Shown: positions 12,036 to 24,400 of the stretch, one piece after another
Numbering within the stretch: position 1 is the first letter of the stretch
How the letters are laid out: every line of letters begins with the position of its first letter
Assembly: GCA_004123355.1 (NCBI GenBank)
Contig: SCHM01000002.1
Location: 4,685,569-4,749,568 of the forward strand
Direction: 5' to 3'
Length of the DNA stretch: 64,000 nucleotides
Origin: Amphirosellinia nigrospora
Lineage: Eukaryota > Ascomycota > Sordariomycetes > Xylariales > Xylariaceae
Program-made: the position numbers and the translations under genes
Notes under the pieces: generated by a model
Told to the model about the DNA's origin: nothing
Seen by the model: the letters and a program-made list of their open reading frames with translations, nothing else
The model's database searches: none

Positions 12036-12962
12036 CTACTGGCGACGACTACCTACAGACCCTACCTCAATCGCATCCTTCATATGGTCTCTTGTCGTGC
12101 GTTTGCCCTGTTTGCGGGAAACAGTAAAAGCAATACCGCCTATGGTGAGTAGAGATGCCACCACTACGCCAACGGCGATTCCCGCAGTCGCGCCAGTACT
12201 GAGCCCCCCGGACGAGCTCGAGCTTGACGTATCAAAGTCGGTAGTCGTGACGTTGAAGCAAGGTACTTGAGCTGTCAAGTCGGTCGCTTCGACGAACATC
12301 TACAATAGAGTTTGGCCCAATCAGCTACAGGTAAAGGCGATGACTGCAATGTACTTACGATATCAGCGCATGTGAAAAACGACTGGTTGCGTCCATTCAG
12401 TTCGTTATCCATGCTAGACCAGTATTCCAACTGAATAGTGGCATTGCTCCCCGCGACGACAGTGTCGGGGATATCGGCGACCTTGTAGCACTGATGGCCA
12501 CTTTCGACCTCCGGCACGCTGACTACTTGTTGGGAAAACTGACTCTGGACGGTCGGGTCTGAGGGCATTCGTTAGCAGCGGCGCGTTTTTCGTCGGCAAG
12601 TCGATCAACTAACTATTTGCATAAGCGATAGAAAAAGCGACGTTCCAAGCCTCGTCCGCGATAGTCAGAGCGACCGATCCCTGAGCTTGTGGGTCGGCAG
12701 CAAGTCAGTCGATGTCACTGAAAGAAGGGCAACACTTGTGCTCACAAAGAGGGAATTCTGTTCTATGCGCAACACCGCTAGGGCTGCCGCAAGGCCCAAC
12801 ATTATCTGTCGCAGCGCTCCACGGACGGTTCTCGGGCCAGAGGAAGGCCACAGGGCCTTGAACCGTGCCTTCAGCGTCTTCGCCGTGAGCGTCGTTCTCC
12901 TCCGCCGTAGTCAGTCTGCTACCCATGGCTACGGCCAGAGCTAGATATGTGGACTTCAACAT
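12036..12962 (-). CDS. BIM1/X325-like secreted copper-domain protein, membrane-anchored
   Basis: Four exons (12746-12962, 12614-12685, 12359-12558, 12036-12299) join in frame to 250 residues with clean GT-AG introns of 55-60 bases. Residues 1-20 form a signal peptide. The ectodomain has the LPMO-like X325/BIM1 pattern: PVAFLWPENRPW, PCGSPSGVAHRTEFPL, SVALTIADEAWNVAFSI, GHQCYKVADIP, SFFTCADI and VPCFNVTT, with paired cysteines. Then come a Ser/Gly linker and a hydrophobic helix near 199-223 (GATAGIAVGVVVASLLTIGG) followed by a basic tail, so it is a single-pass membrane protein and not GPI-anchored. Relatives bind Cu(II) through an N-terminal His and act in copper uptake or at the cell wall. 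Here no His follows the predicted cleavage site, so copper binding is doubtful. Confidence 0.75.
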
Positions 12963-14237
12963 TATGGATTATTAGACTGTACAGGAAATTTAGGTGATCA
13001 CCGGGTTAGAATGAGAAAGATACGAGACCGAGGAAGGAGGGTGATAAATCATCGATAGTTTACGTCGCACGCTTTTAAGAAAATACTTCACACGAGACTA
13101 GTTTCCGGCCAGGTCGCCCTACTCAAGTATCGACTACCAAGGACTTGGCTACTTCATACAGGCCCAAGATGCCGAATTCCACCTCAACAGAACACCGTCA
13201 TTGGGGCTCCGTGCTTATGCAAACAGTTATCGCAATATACACACCCTTGTAAGAAGTGCGGCACTTGAGTCGCCGGAGATATCCGAGATATTCGACTGCT
13301 TCAATTTCATTGGCCGTTTCTTTACTGGTAGCACTCAAGGCCTTCTGCCTGAATACGGCCGAGATAGATGCACCACACCGTCCTGACGACGTGGGGTGCA
13401 CCCTCACTCCCTACACTGTATAGACAACCGACTTTGCCGCAGTTTGGGTTTAATGGGAAGGGGAAAATAACAGCAGACTGACGTGGGATGCGAATTTTCT
13501 CGGCGATCGATGTTTATGGCCTGACTTGTAAGACTCGGGCAACGTTGCCGGAGGTATCACGAGTTACTACGTGAGCTAAATAGTGCGAAGATGGACGGTT
13601 TGGGGGCGGCGAACTAGTATGATACGAGTATAGATGCTGACAGGGTTGCTATTATCAATCTAATCTAATCTAATCTAATCAATCAGATCAGATATACTCA
13701 ACAAAATGTAATGCCAACCTACGAACAGCCAGATTCCAACTCCGAAAATTTTTTAGACAATGGCCTATTATCTTTTTATGGGGAAACTTCGATGTATACA
13801 GACGGAGAGTTGCGTCTCTATGCCTTAACGGCGAGCTCATCATATGGCCCAACCTGTTTGTACTTTTTACCTGGCACATCAAACTAAGTCTATGGGTCGT
13901 TAAATAATTAGAAGTTAAGATCAAGAAGGATGAAAATGTGCCCTGTGTACTACCTTTCGACTTTTCTCGTGGCCTAATGGAACGTCCCAGGATCGGGACC
14001 CTTCGGTTATCCCCGAGAGCAAATTAGGCGTTCCGGTGGTAGCGAAATGGAAGGCCAATTAGGCAATTTTCCCACGCCGCCACTAACGTTCTTCTGCCTT
14101 GGCTTGCCATAGATAAAATAGTGCCAGCTCCCAGGAATTGAAGAGGCTCATCGAAGCACAGCATCTAATCATTCGCTAGCCTCTTATCATCAAATTACTT
14201 CTTCGCGGCATTGCTAATAAGGTATCTTACCCATTAT
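12963..14237. other. Intergenic with a pentanucleotide repeat
   Basis: Shared 5' region of two divergent surface-protein genes. A frame at 13201-13386 has no recognised family. A TAATC microsatellite (about 4 copies) sits at 13661-13680. Confidence 0.45.
13661..13680 (+). repeat. (TAATC)4 microsatellite
   Basis: Four perfect 5-base units, followed by degenerate AATCAGATCAG. Not a telomeric unit. Confidence 0.9.
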
Positions 14238-14958
14238 ATGATGAACGAATTCATGTGGGCACTCACAGCAGCCGCCACTGTTTCAGGGGCGATTGCAACG
14301 ATAGACGAGCCATCATCCTTTGCCAACCACCTCAAGCGCCAAGAGCCCGGCTCACCCGCCTACAGTTGTCATGAAGCTTGTGGTGAGAAACACCCGATAC
14401 CCAAACACAACCCTGAACCTGAAAATTCGGGTTAAAAGATCTAATTTTCCGCAGGCCAAGCAATCTTAGCGGCCCGAGCTAGCCAGGACGTATGCAGCGA
14501 TGATGACTTCTTAGCCAACTATGATACCTGCTTAAAGTGCTCGGGGCCGGACAACATCGACATTTGGAAAATCTATGGCCGGACCTTATCTGGGTTCGGC
14601 GACAGTTGTGGTCTCTCAACTACTCCCGTCAGTGGTCAATCACCAGACACTGAATCGACGACCTCTGCCACCCCGACCAGCGCGGGGACTACAAGTTCAT
14701 CGTCCGTCAACATCATTACCGCTGCTCCGACAGCTAGCGAGACAAGCGTAAGTTCGGCGATACCCGCAAACGGGACAGCTTCCATAAGTTGTGCTGCTAC
14801 AAATTAGGTCTACGATCACGAGACTTTGACTAATGTGCGGAATGATACAGCCGACCGGGCTTGTGCCTATCAATGCAGCTGATGGGCTGTCCGGAAATGT
14901 CTTCGGGATGTATGCCGTTACGACTTTCGGGGCGCTTTATGCCATTTTTATTACTTGA
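14238..14958 (+). CDS. Small Cys- and Ser/Thr-rich GPI-type surface protein
   Basis: Three exons (14238-14382, 14455-14747, 14851-14958) give 181 residues, all in frame with GT-AG introns. There is an N-terminal hydrophobic signal (MWALTAAATVSGAIA) and a KR processing-like site, then a cysteine-bearing domain (YSCHEACG, QDVCSDDDFL, YDTCLKCSGP, FGDSCGLSTTP). A Ser/Thr-rich stalk follows, then a hydrophobic C-terminus (NVFGMYAVTTFGALYAIFIT) after a Gly/Ser/Asn stretch, the layout of a GPI-anchoring signal. It is probably a cell-wall or plasma-membrane surface protein. I do not recognise a named family. The start could also be the ATG at 14241 or 14253; the signal peptide is the same. Confidence 0.7.
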
Positions 14959-15518
14959 TTCTAATGAAGCAGCATCATCTTCCAATTGGTTCCTTCAACT
15001 TCGGTAGGCGATAATCAATCATGGGGTGTATCAAATAATGGTCGACCGCCATCTCCCGTGTCTGCCGCCTTGGTTTTGCGATAAAATGCCGGCGCACTAC
15101 ATGCTTTCCTATCTAACCCTTGTTTAATCGAATGAACGGGGACCTGCTTTCGGTTTATATGGGAGGTGAATCGAGAATAGTTCCGGGCTTCTCCTGGGAT
15201 TTCGGCGATAGTCGAGATACGAAAATAAAGCGCTAGGGCGTTAGGGGGACTGTCCATGACGGGTAGTACTTCAGCCAATATAGGCAATTGACTCACTCAT
15301 GTCTTATCGTGAAATCAAGTCGGAATTAAATCAGACCTATTCCCCAGGGTGAGATTAGGTTTTAGAATTTAGCTTTAACGGATCTACCCGGAGCTTATCG
15401 CCGAACACTGACGTTACGCAACCCCCGCATCTTTACAGCATGAGAAGTAAATATCTCCGGCGCAGTTTTCGACATCTTATCTTATGTGCCGTGACAGTCG
15501 CGCGCTCGGGGAGATCCT
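14959..15518. other. Intergenic, nothing seen
   Basis: Lies upstream of the transporter gene. The minus-strand frame 15015-15296 is unsupported. Confidence 0.5.
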
Positions 15519-17150
15519 GTGAGTATCATGTCCTCGCAGAAATACCGCTCACGGGCTCGGTGCAACTACACGATGCTCCCAAAAGACGACACCGTCGTCG
15601 AATGCGCCTCTACGGCCACTGCACCCGCGACACCTGATGATAGTGACACTGTTCGCCCAAATCCAATACTGGAGCCGAGTTCGAGATGGCATCGCGACAG
15701 GTACTTCGGCTCACTGGCCTTCAATATTGCCGCGTTCATACTACCCGCTTTATACAGCACACTCTCCAAGCTCTGGGTAGCGAACATTGATTCCTCGATG
15801 GTCGTGACTACAGACGTCTATACGTATCTGAACACCGCAGCCGAGGCCATTAACGAAGGACTCCCTAGAGCTGCCTGGGTTATAATCGGCGATAAAGCAT
15901 CCCGAAGTCTAGCTAAAAGGCTCCAATTGACACACACTTTAATCCTCTTCCAAGGCGTCGCCGGTCTCATTCTCAGCATCGTCTTCGTTAGCGCGGCCTC
16001 GGCAGTCGCTGATAGCTTCGTTCCGTCTGAAGTGCGACAAGCCAGTCTTACGTACGTCCGTATTGCATCATTCACAGTCCTAGCTGGCGCAATTGAAACG
16101 GCCGTCGCGACAGCAACGAGGGCGTTAGACAAACCGGATGTGCCGCTGGTGATAAGCTCCATCAAGTTTGCTGTCAACATCATCCTCGATCTGCTCATCA
16201 TCTCGCACTTTCATGTTGGGTCATTTCACCCGACAGTCAACATGCAAGCCGTCATCCAGCTTGTATGCGGTCTTGTTGCTGCGTTTGCCGGCCTGGCATA
16301 CTTCCTCTGGTCTAATACGTGGGCCATGTATCATGAGAATACAAGAAGCGAAAGCGATGACGGTCGAGATACACCGACAATCAGTGACCTCAAGCCGACC
16401 GTTAGAGCCTTTATCATTCTCCTTCGGCCCGGGATTATCACATTTGCGGAGTCTGCTGTCCGAAACGCGCTCTATCTCTGGCTTGTCACGACCATCGTGG
16501 CCCTCGGCACGACCTACGCTACCGCATGGGGCGTTTTCAACACCATTCGCTGGGGCCTCGTGATGGTTCCGGTTAATGCACTCGAGGCAACGTCTCTTCA
16601 ATTCATCGGGCATCGATGGGGTAAGTGGCGATGTGAGCAGGGGGTCAACAATCGTCGCCCAAGAGCCATATGGAGGGAGCTATTTTTCATTACTCAGCCT
16701 GCCCTGCTCTCACTCGCCCTCGCACTTACAGTTGAAGTCCCGATCGCCATCTTCCTCTCCCTCTTCGGAGCTCGCCCATTCGCCCTCTATATCAGTGGGT
16801 CTGAAGATGTTGCCGATGTTACTGCATATATGTGGCGCACGATTGATTGGTGTTATATCTTCTACGCCACGTCGACGCAGCTAGCTACTATCCTACTCGC
16901 GACCCGACCGAAGTGGTATCTATACCAAAGCCTTGCAAGCAACATTTTGTATGTGTTGCCGTGGGCTATCGTATGTCAGGTGAAGAATCTAGACGAGGCA
17001 AATGCATGGACATATCATAGTCTTGTTTTTGTTGGGAGTCTTGTCTTCAGCTTTGTAGACATTCTCATCGTCGATGCGGGGTGGACTTGGTCCCTAATGA
17101 GAGGCAAAGTGAGGCTGGAGGCGTTCGGTCTTAGATACAGATCACTATAA
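15519..17150 (+). CDS. MATE-like 12-helix membrane transporter
   Basis: A single-exon protein of up to 543 residues; a start at 15573 (MLPKDDT) is also plausible. About 12 hydrophobic segments follow a 50-residue polar N-terminus. They include [115 protein letters not shown] and [20 protein letters not shown]. Two six-helix halves and motifs such as [14 protein letters not shown] and [14 protein letters not shown] match the fungal MatE/MOP-type flippases I know. It presumably extrudes or flips a small molecule at a membrane, substrate unknown. Codon use and length look normal and no break is seen. Confidence 0.6.
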   Translation: MSIMSSQKYRSRARCNYTMLPKDDTVVECASTATAPATPDDSDTVRPNPILEPSSRWHRDRYFGSLAFNIAAFILPALYSTLSKLWVANIDSSMVVTTDVYTYLNTAAEAINEGLPRAAWVIIGDKASRSLAKRLQLTHTLILFQGVAGLILSIVFVSAASAVADSFVPSEVRQASLTYVRIASFTVLAGAIETAVATATRALDKPDVPLVISSIKFAVNIILDLLIISHFHVGSFHPTVNMQAVIQLVCGLVAAFAGLAYFLWSNTWAMYHENTRSESDDGRDTPTISDLKPTVRAFIILLRPGIITFAESAVRNALYLWLVTTIVALGTTYATAWGVFNTIRWGLVMVPVNALEATSLQFIGHRWGKWRCEQGVNNRRPRAIWRELFFITQPALLSLALALTVEVPIAIFLSLFGARPFALYISGSEDVADVTAYMWRTIDWCYIFYATSTQLATILLATRPKWYLYQSLASNILYVLPWAIVCQVKNLDEANAWTYHSLVFVGSLVFSFVDILIVDAGWTWSLMRGKVRLEAFGLRYRSL

Positions 17151-17546
17151 ATGCGCATTGAGCGCCTGGTGCTTTGTGTCCGTGAATTACGATGTGACTA
17201 GTTAGACTACATCATAAGAAGAGAATAATCTCATTTGCCTTACCCTCACTAGCATATGCCTCTCAGGATCAAATCCCTATTATGCCAAGATAAGGGGCTC
17301 TGAGCCGAGGTGAAGCTACTTCCTGGCCGGCTCTTTGCCAGCTAGAAGTTAACCTTAGAGATGAGCGCCAACCCTTCCCTTCCTAAACGGCATGGATTGC
17401 GCGGGTGAACTCTAGTGTAGGGTCAAGTTGTTGAGTGCGACAATGTCCGTAGTCCTTAGCTGTGAGATGATATTGGCTATATACGATCTCTCGCGTCCAG
17501 AACGTAATTCAAGTTTAGTTACATTACATAAAATGTCAGGAAACTT
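17151..17546. other. Convergent intergenic spacer
   Basis: 3' region between the transporter (+) and the transcription-factor gene (-). Nothing else seen. Confidence 0.5.
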
Positions 17547-19184
17547 TCATACACAAGGTCGTTTCATGACTAGAGCCGATACCCAGGCCTCAAACTTGGA
17601 ACCCTCCATGATTTCTGCATTTTCGTCTTGTTTCTCTCGCCAAGCATCAGTGGTGGCAAGAGTAGCCTCAGCAGCTATCAATTTCTGACGGATGTAAAAG
17701 GATGCCGACTTATTGACCGACGAAATATCTATCTCCAGCTTCACCATCTCGGTCGCATATGCAACTGCTTCATCTTCCAAGACGTCAATCAGATCAACAG
17801 ATAAAGCACTCATCATTCTTGAACAGGTGATGATGAGACCGTAACAGCTTGCTAGAAGCTCGGTGCGAATGTCTTCACTCGGCGTCTGGGTCCCTTCGCG
17901 TAGTGGCAGCGCTGACAGAGTTGAGTCAAACTCAGCGTGCCACTTGAGGAGCTCTACTCGATACTCTCCTAATTGCTTTCTCAATTTGGATATATCGGGA
18001 TGTTCCACGCCTTCGGGTGCCTTGAACACACAACACACATCCCTCAGCAACCGTGGACCTCTGACCATGATGCACAACAGAGATATGGCTAGTGAGCTCC
18101 TTGATGAGATCAGGCTACTCTCGATAGCAAAAGACTGTAGCATCTGCTGCCATGGATCTTCTTCCAGAAAACAAGGCTCGCTCCTCCGCATACTTTCATG
18201 GGTCTATTGTGGATCAGAAGAGTCTTTTCATAAGAGGTGAACAGGAAGTCTGACCATAGGAGTGACCATCGAAAGTATGAGTCTGATATCGAAATCTGAC
18301 ACAAAACTTGCTGGACCTCTGGCACGAATCAAGCGAGCTGCGCCAACGATATGAAGAGACCAAGCCTGCTCATGCGTGTATTCTAGAAGCTGTGGAGATG
18401 GGGAGGAGGTGAGCTATTGAAATAATAATATCATCACACCTACATACCTCGAACAAGCTTAGGAGATTAATCGCCCCTAAAACCTCGGGTCGACCTCTTT
18501 CCTCAGTATTGTCTACTGCTTTCTGCAGCGTTTGAAGCAGTAACATAGTACCGATATTCCAACTCGATCGGGTGCTGAGAAGGGGCTAAGAACTCTCCTA
18601 GCTCGAATCGCGACGCATCGAAGTGCCTCGTCAAGACAAGGGATTGAGCCGTATCGTCTCGCAACAGAATAGAGATAGGATGGCTGCCGGCGGCTGATTA
18701 ACCCGTTGATGGGGGCCGACTTACCTGACTTACTTGCAAGGATAGCGCATGCCGTCCAGCCACACTGAATATCAGTCAGAGTCGACAGGTCGAGAATGTG
18801 CACGCCTACTTCCGCAGCCAATATTTCGAGACCAGTCAACGGCATAGCTGGTCCGATACCAGGGGCGGCAGGAAACCCGCCGCGCGACGTAGAAATTGTA
18901 AGTGCCCCGTTGGCCCGGCTAGTCATAGCGCGGGCGTTCGCATCAGCCTGTCCGTTGAGCGAAGTACTAGAGACATGCTGACCGCCGCCCTCATGTGTAA
19001 TTAGATGATCGGGTAGTTGGCGCAAGTTTCGTTTTCCCCATGTCGCGGTCTTCCTCCTCGAGGCACCCGTTACTTTCATGACGTGGGAGCGAACCCTGGC
19101 GCGTGTTTCACGACTGCCAAGAGGAGCATGGCTGAGGTCAATCCATTCGATCTCGCCCTTTTCGTGAATAGTGGACTTCTTCAT
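17547..19184 (-). pseudogene. Fungal-specific transcription factor, frame slipped once
   Basis: Resembles fungal transcription-factor-like proteins with the DUF3468-type regulatory domain and no visible Zn2Cys6 cluster. The N-terminus has the usual WIDLSHAPLGSRETRARVRS block and SRRKT basic stretch. Later come MPLTGLEILAAEVGVHILDL, RRYGSIPCLDEALRCVAIRA, LLEYTHEQAWSLHIVGAARL and EPCFLEEDPWQQML, then a helical tail with LLKWHAEFD. Two introns fit well: 18390-18447 and 18204-18254 (51 bases). One slip remains near 18,540 between GISVL and LLQTLQKAV, where a single base appears to be missing and no intron fits. It is either a young pseudogene or a sequence error. Convergent to the transporter gene. 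Confidence 0.6.
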
Positions 19185-19925
19185 CTTGGTATCATCTTGG
19201 AATCAACGCATAGAGGAGATGGTTACAAGGAAAGGAACGTGGACTTATCATGGGAGATGCCGTGGCAGGGAAATGGATCAAACTTGAGCATGACATATCC
19301 AAGCTTAGAATAGACGCCGCGTCGTATGAGCTGACGGGGATCTAGACGACTTAGACCAGGGTTCCGTTTACTCTTTCCAGTCTAGCGTATCCGCTCTAAG
19401 TATCTCCCCGGAAGTCCGCGTAACACCGGCTCCGACCGGGGTCCATCCGGACTCTGTATTATAATCAGCATTCATTCTCTTACATCGAATCACACAGCAA
19501 AGTATGCTCATAATTTGGCCCACAAAAGAGGGCCAAGGCCGTCGAAGATGCTTATTCAAGAGGCTTTAATATCCCTGCCCACCTCTATGCGTTATTAGTC
19601 CGAGTAGCTTGTTATTAAGTCGCTGACAAAACCCGGTGAGTACCATGAAGACGAGCATATTCCGAAAGAAGGCAATGCAAAGCATGATACCTGTCCAAGG
19701 CGGTGTCAACTCAGGCAAGCGAGTTGAAGTGATCAGTCTCGTGAAGAATATCGAACCCCGCTACGACTCCGATACTAACTAAGCAGCTGGTGCGCATAGT
19801 AAGTATAAAAGCAGACTATAACCTGTGCTTAACCCTCAGTACTCTCAGCTTTCACCTTCATCTAGTTTCGTCTGGTCTCATCAACGCAGCAACTTGTGCT
19901 TAGTCCATACAAATAGCCTCCAAAA
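19185..19925. other. Intergenic, carbonic anhydrase promoter side
   Basis: No supported gene. Contains a good TATA box at 19,804 and pyrimidine-rich DNA before the carbonic anhydrase start. Confidence 0.5.
19804..19811 (+). promoter_or_regulatory. TATA box of the carbonic anhydrase gene
   Basis: TATAAAAG, about 115 bases before the ATG at 19,926, followed by a CT-rich leader. This is the arrangement of a regulated fungal promoter. Confidence 0.5.
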
Positions 19926-20747
19926 ATGTCATCAAGTTCATACGCTCTTCAGCTCATGGCGCGAAGCGAGTAAGCCGACTTTTAATACCTTTCATATCCC
20001 GCAAGAGATTTAACATGTTCTAGGGAATACGCCAAAACGCACTCTCCTCCTCCCATGATTCTAGACGTGCCCATATCAGATCGGCCACATACCATCATCT
20101 GTACGTTGATATCACTCAAGATATGGAGTAACATAATGCTAACTCTGCCATGCAGTCTGCTGTGCAGACGGAAGAGTCAACCCACTAGCGTTGCTTGGCC
20201 TGGGACTCACAGGTAAGTCTGCTGAGAATCCTTCCGAGGATAGAACTGACCCTCTAATCTTGCGTTCGCCTAGATGCCATTGTCATTCGTAACGCCGGAT
20301 GCGTACTCCCTCGAATGATAAGTGACTTGTTAGTCCTGGATCAGTTTGCTGATCTGAGAGAGATTCTGATTATCTCTCACACCGGTCCGTCTTCCCAACA
20401 TTTTCAATGAGTCGTAAGGAGCATGGAAACTGACTATGTATAGACTGCGGTTTGACGCATGTTACGGACGATCAGGTGCGCCAGAGTCTAAAGAGCCGAG
20501 TCGATGGTCATGATGATCACATTGACAGCATTCCCGTCGGTGGGTTCAAAGAGTCAGTATCTTCCCTGTACAATCAAGGCACTGCTACTATGATCTTCCA
20601 CTGACGATCTTCAGCAATGCCGAACGGGTCAAAAGCGATGCACAGTACATCAGGACCCATCCTCTAGTGCGAAAGGAGCTCCTCGATCATATCTACGGTG
20701 GTGTGTATGATATCCAGACCGGGAAGCTGACGAGAGTCGAAGTCTGA
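19926..20747 (+). CDS. Beta-class carbonic anhydrase
   Basis: Interconverts CO2 and bicarbonate. Six exons (19926-19969, 20024-20100, 20156-20212, 20274-20384, 20444-20552, 20615-20747) join in frame to 176 residues. All five introns are 54-62 bases. Zinc ligands are present: Cys43 of CADGR with the Asp45-Arg47 dyad, then His95 and Cys98 of HTDCG. The RNAG loop reads RNAGCVLPR, with Cys69 where Gly is usual. There is no mitochondrial presequence, so it is probably cytosolic. It is of the short type-D-like fungal size, near 170 residues. Fungal beta-CAs often respond to CO2 supply, and the TATA box suggests regulated expression. It looks functional. Confidence 0.9.
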
Positions 20748-21438
20748 AGCGCGGTATACACTTATTATCTGTCTCTGACACCTTGTTATTATGTGTGGAA
20801 TCTACAAAGTCAGTTAGAGCATTGGGCTCCCGCTCTTTTTTCGGTTTTATTTTCTTTCTTTCTGCTGAGATTGTTAGCAGTCACGATTACTCGATGAACT
20901 GTGTTAACATGGTTAAGCAAGTCTTGAGCACGCCAGTTTTGCTAATCACAATATATAAACCGCATGATATGTATTGATTTATCAAACGTATAGTTCTAAC
21001 AACAAGCTTTTTCTCGCACGTAATACATTGTAAATTTAATTTGTACTCGCAGGCATTTAGATGGAGTGATGAGCATAATTACCTCCAATCCCTCTTGGGG
21101 CGATGGTCTGGGTATCATCAATCGATACTTTTTGCCACACTGTACATATACACTGTGGGCGCAATGAAATCTTTTAGTTGGTGATCAAAAGCGTCTTGAC
21201 CGAATGCCCAATCTGCACAGCCCACTAACATGCGCATAGTAAGGCGTAGTCACATGGTCGTATTTCAGCCTGCATAGTCTCACTAGGCTTAGAGCTGACC
21301 ATAGGTACGCCACCCTTCCTCGGAATTTCCATCAATCTCGTCCTAAACTCAAAAGCTTCATCATAACATCATCAGTCCTCAAACATCAGGTACCTTTACT
21401 TAATGACTACCGGCCGTTAATCTTTCCCTGCGACTAAG
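20748..21438. other. Intergenic, nothing seen
   Basis: Small frame 20783-20977 is unsupported. AT-rich 3' region of the carbonic anhydrase, then the promoter of the ankyrin gene. Confidence 0.5.
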
Positions 21439-24400
21439 ATGGCAGATCCTCTTTCAATTGCAGGTCTCGTGACCGGTGTAGTATCGCTTGGGCTCCAAAC
21501 CGCCGCCGGCCTGCTCAAGTATCTCGATGCCGTGAAGGGATGCGAAGAAGAGCTAAAATCAGCTAAGCAACGAGCTACAAACATGAAAGATTTGCTATTA
21601 GCCGTCCAGGACCTACTCCCCGAGGTGAAAACGAGTTGGCCTACATCAGCAACTTCAATCGAGCACCATGTGCAGTCTTGCAACACTGAAATAAGCGCTT
21701 TATACGCACTATTATCGGAGTTCTCCCAGCCAGCTTCTTCTGGTTCGAAATTCCAGCTCAAATTAGCGAAGCAGAAGCAGAAGCTTACTTACCCCTTTAA
21801 ACGAAGTCACATTTCTCATCTGGAAGAACGGCTTGCGACGGTCAATAGTGCACTACAGACAACACTACAACTCACTGGGCTGTAAGTGACTTAGATGCCA
21901 GTATAGCTATCAAAAGAATGCCACTCATACTTTATACTTTACAGAGACGTCTCTATTACAACTGGAACCAAGTTGAGAGAAGTGCACGAGTCCTTCACCG
22001 CCACCGGTAACCAGATACGAAAATTGCATGATGTGTCTATCAGCACCAGGGACCAGCTACAGCAAGTACGTGACAACTCTATCACCACTGGCACCCAGGT
22101 GCAAAAAGCTCATGACGTCGCCGTCACCGCTCTGAATGAAGTACGACAAATGCATGATGAATTGCGCGCAATGTATCAATTAACAATACCGCGAGTACAA
22201 AGTACAGCGGCCTGCTTGTCGTTTACGGCTAGTGGAACCTCCCAAACGATACCCCAGCGGGAAACCGAAGTCTCAGTAGATGTGAGTAGCAATATCAGCG
22301 GCTACTTGTTCAACAAGAAACGCTTACCATTTTATATTCTAGTCAATTGAAGTGGCACGGTCTCTTGCTTCCAAACCGAGCCTTCTATCGAGTTCGATGG
22401 AAACAGTGACCAAGTGCAGGACGCTGCTGTTATCATCAAGTAGAAATAAGTTGCTATCTTGTTTATGCCGGCCCTCACGCAACTTTTCTCATTCCAGGAG
22501 GGTTTGGGGACCATTTTCGTTCTCCTACGGTACCTCGGGCACTATGAGACATTTACCAAGCTGTCCACTTTCTCAGATCAACAGTGAAGAGCGCGCTACG
22601 CATTTTACTATCGAATATAGCGGTTTGAATAGATTGCTCCACACCGCCTTCGCCTTGTCATTCGCTAATAGCTACGGCGCCGGTGGTCGAAGCATCGGTC
22701 CAAGCTTTGCCTACTACCCGGCTGTCGATAGTACAACAGCCCCTGCATTTCGTATGATGGATTTAATACAAGACATAAGCATATATCATAATCAAAAAAT
22801 CGATACAGGTGCAAAAATCCTGGAGTACTGCTTCGACAATATATTAAGACTTTATAGGATGGGGAAAGCAGGTCCGAGGGACATTGACTCAATGGGCAAC
22901 ACAATCTTGCATGCGGCAGTTCGTATTATTCGTGATGTAAGTGTTGATGTCTTAACAGTTTGAAACGGATATTAATGATCCCTCATAACTAGTCAATATA
23001 CGACATTAAGCACACTATCTCACCAGCCGATGCCTCCTTACTAGTATCCATTACATTTTTGGGGCTGACTAAGCTAGTTAATTGCGGTGTGCCATTGGCC
23101 GTTTACGACAACTTTGGGGGGTAAGTGTTGCACCATCACACACAAGAAAATATCTTCCGCCAGGGAAAATACTTACAGACTGAGGTAGTACAGCGTGTAA
23201 TTATATGCTAGACCAAAGGGATTTTCATGAAGTAAGTGACGACCTTGTGAAACTTCTCATCCCAAAGGCTCCCGATGCCCCCTTGGTACAAGGTCGATGG
23301 GGCAATGAATCCATCGGGATTTTTTTAGAAGATTTGATGATTGCTGAAGGTTGGTCAACATATTTTCCTCTTGTTCGTATGACTGATTGGTCTAATAGCC
23401 GCTGGCTGTGGACCGTTGAGTCTTGCAGCCATATCTGGAGACGAGAAGCTCGTGCAAGAAATCATAAGCCGACATCCTGAGTCTCTTGGAGAAATTAATC
23501 AATACGGACATACTCCATTACACTTGGCTATCCATCACCCATCGTGCCTACGCTTAATCCTGAAAATGAGTGGGCAGTCACTACTTGACAACGACGACTT
23601 CGTCGGTCGAAGGGCGCTGGAATACGCCTGTGCTGGTGGCTACAGAGAATCGGCGCGTGTTTTGCTAGCCTTCGACAGCCGTATAGAACCTGCGTTACTA
23701 GAAATAGTCGATCCGTCTTGTGAAGATGACTTCCTAGTATCTTTGAAGCAACGCAGAGATGAGCTAAAATGGTTGGCATTGGACAACCTAACAATGGCAG
23801 AGGCCGAGTCTCTCAAGCTCGATGAAAACACCGTGTTGGATGCTAACGCGTATAAGGTACAGCAATTGCTACAGAAAAGAGGGATAAACGTCCCGATACA
23901 TCTGTACGTGGAACCTAGCTCGGATAGTTGGGTTTACTTCTTGAATTTTTCCCCAGGCAACGTCAGACGCATCTTCGATCGGCTATGGGCTCTTGGATTT
24001 CGCGATATAGATAATATCAATGACTATGGGGTATCACCCATCATGGAAAACTGGGATTTCAATGCCACCCGGTGGCTAATCGAGCATGGGGCCGACTACT
24101 GGACACCAATCGACGCAAGAAGTGACAAAACTTCGATTACCGCACGAGTCACACCGGTACACTTCATTTTTTATAGAGCGGGAGATAGGTTTAAATTGGG
24201 GACCTGGACTCCTGAGAAGTTGCTTCTAGTTCGTGTGAGTGATGCATGCAGCTGCTCATGTTCTGTGGGCGGCTGCACCCCATTGAAGGCGTTTTTAGAC
24301 GGACTGTATAGCGTTCGCTGGCAGCCGTTAGAGGAATGGGTACGGAACTTAGTCGAATTTATCCAGTTTTTCGGCATTTCTCTCCGCCCAGAAGACCTGA

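Noticed and set aside
13661-13680. Possible telomere-like repeat
   Set aside because: The unit is TAATC and not TTAGGG or its complement, with only four copies.
18204-18254. Two stop codons in the transcription-factor frame
   Set aside because: They fall inside a 51-base GT-AG intron whose removal restores the family motif; only the slip near 18,540 remains.
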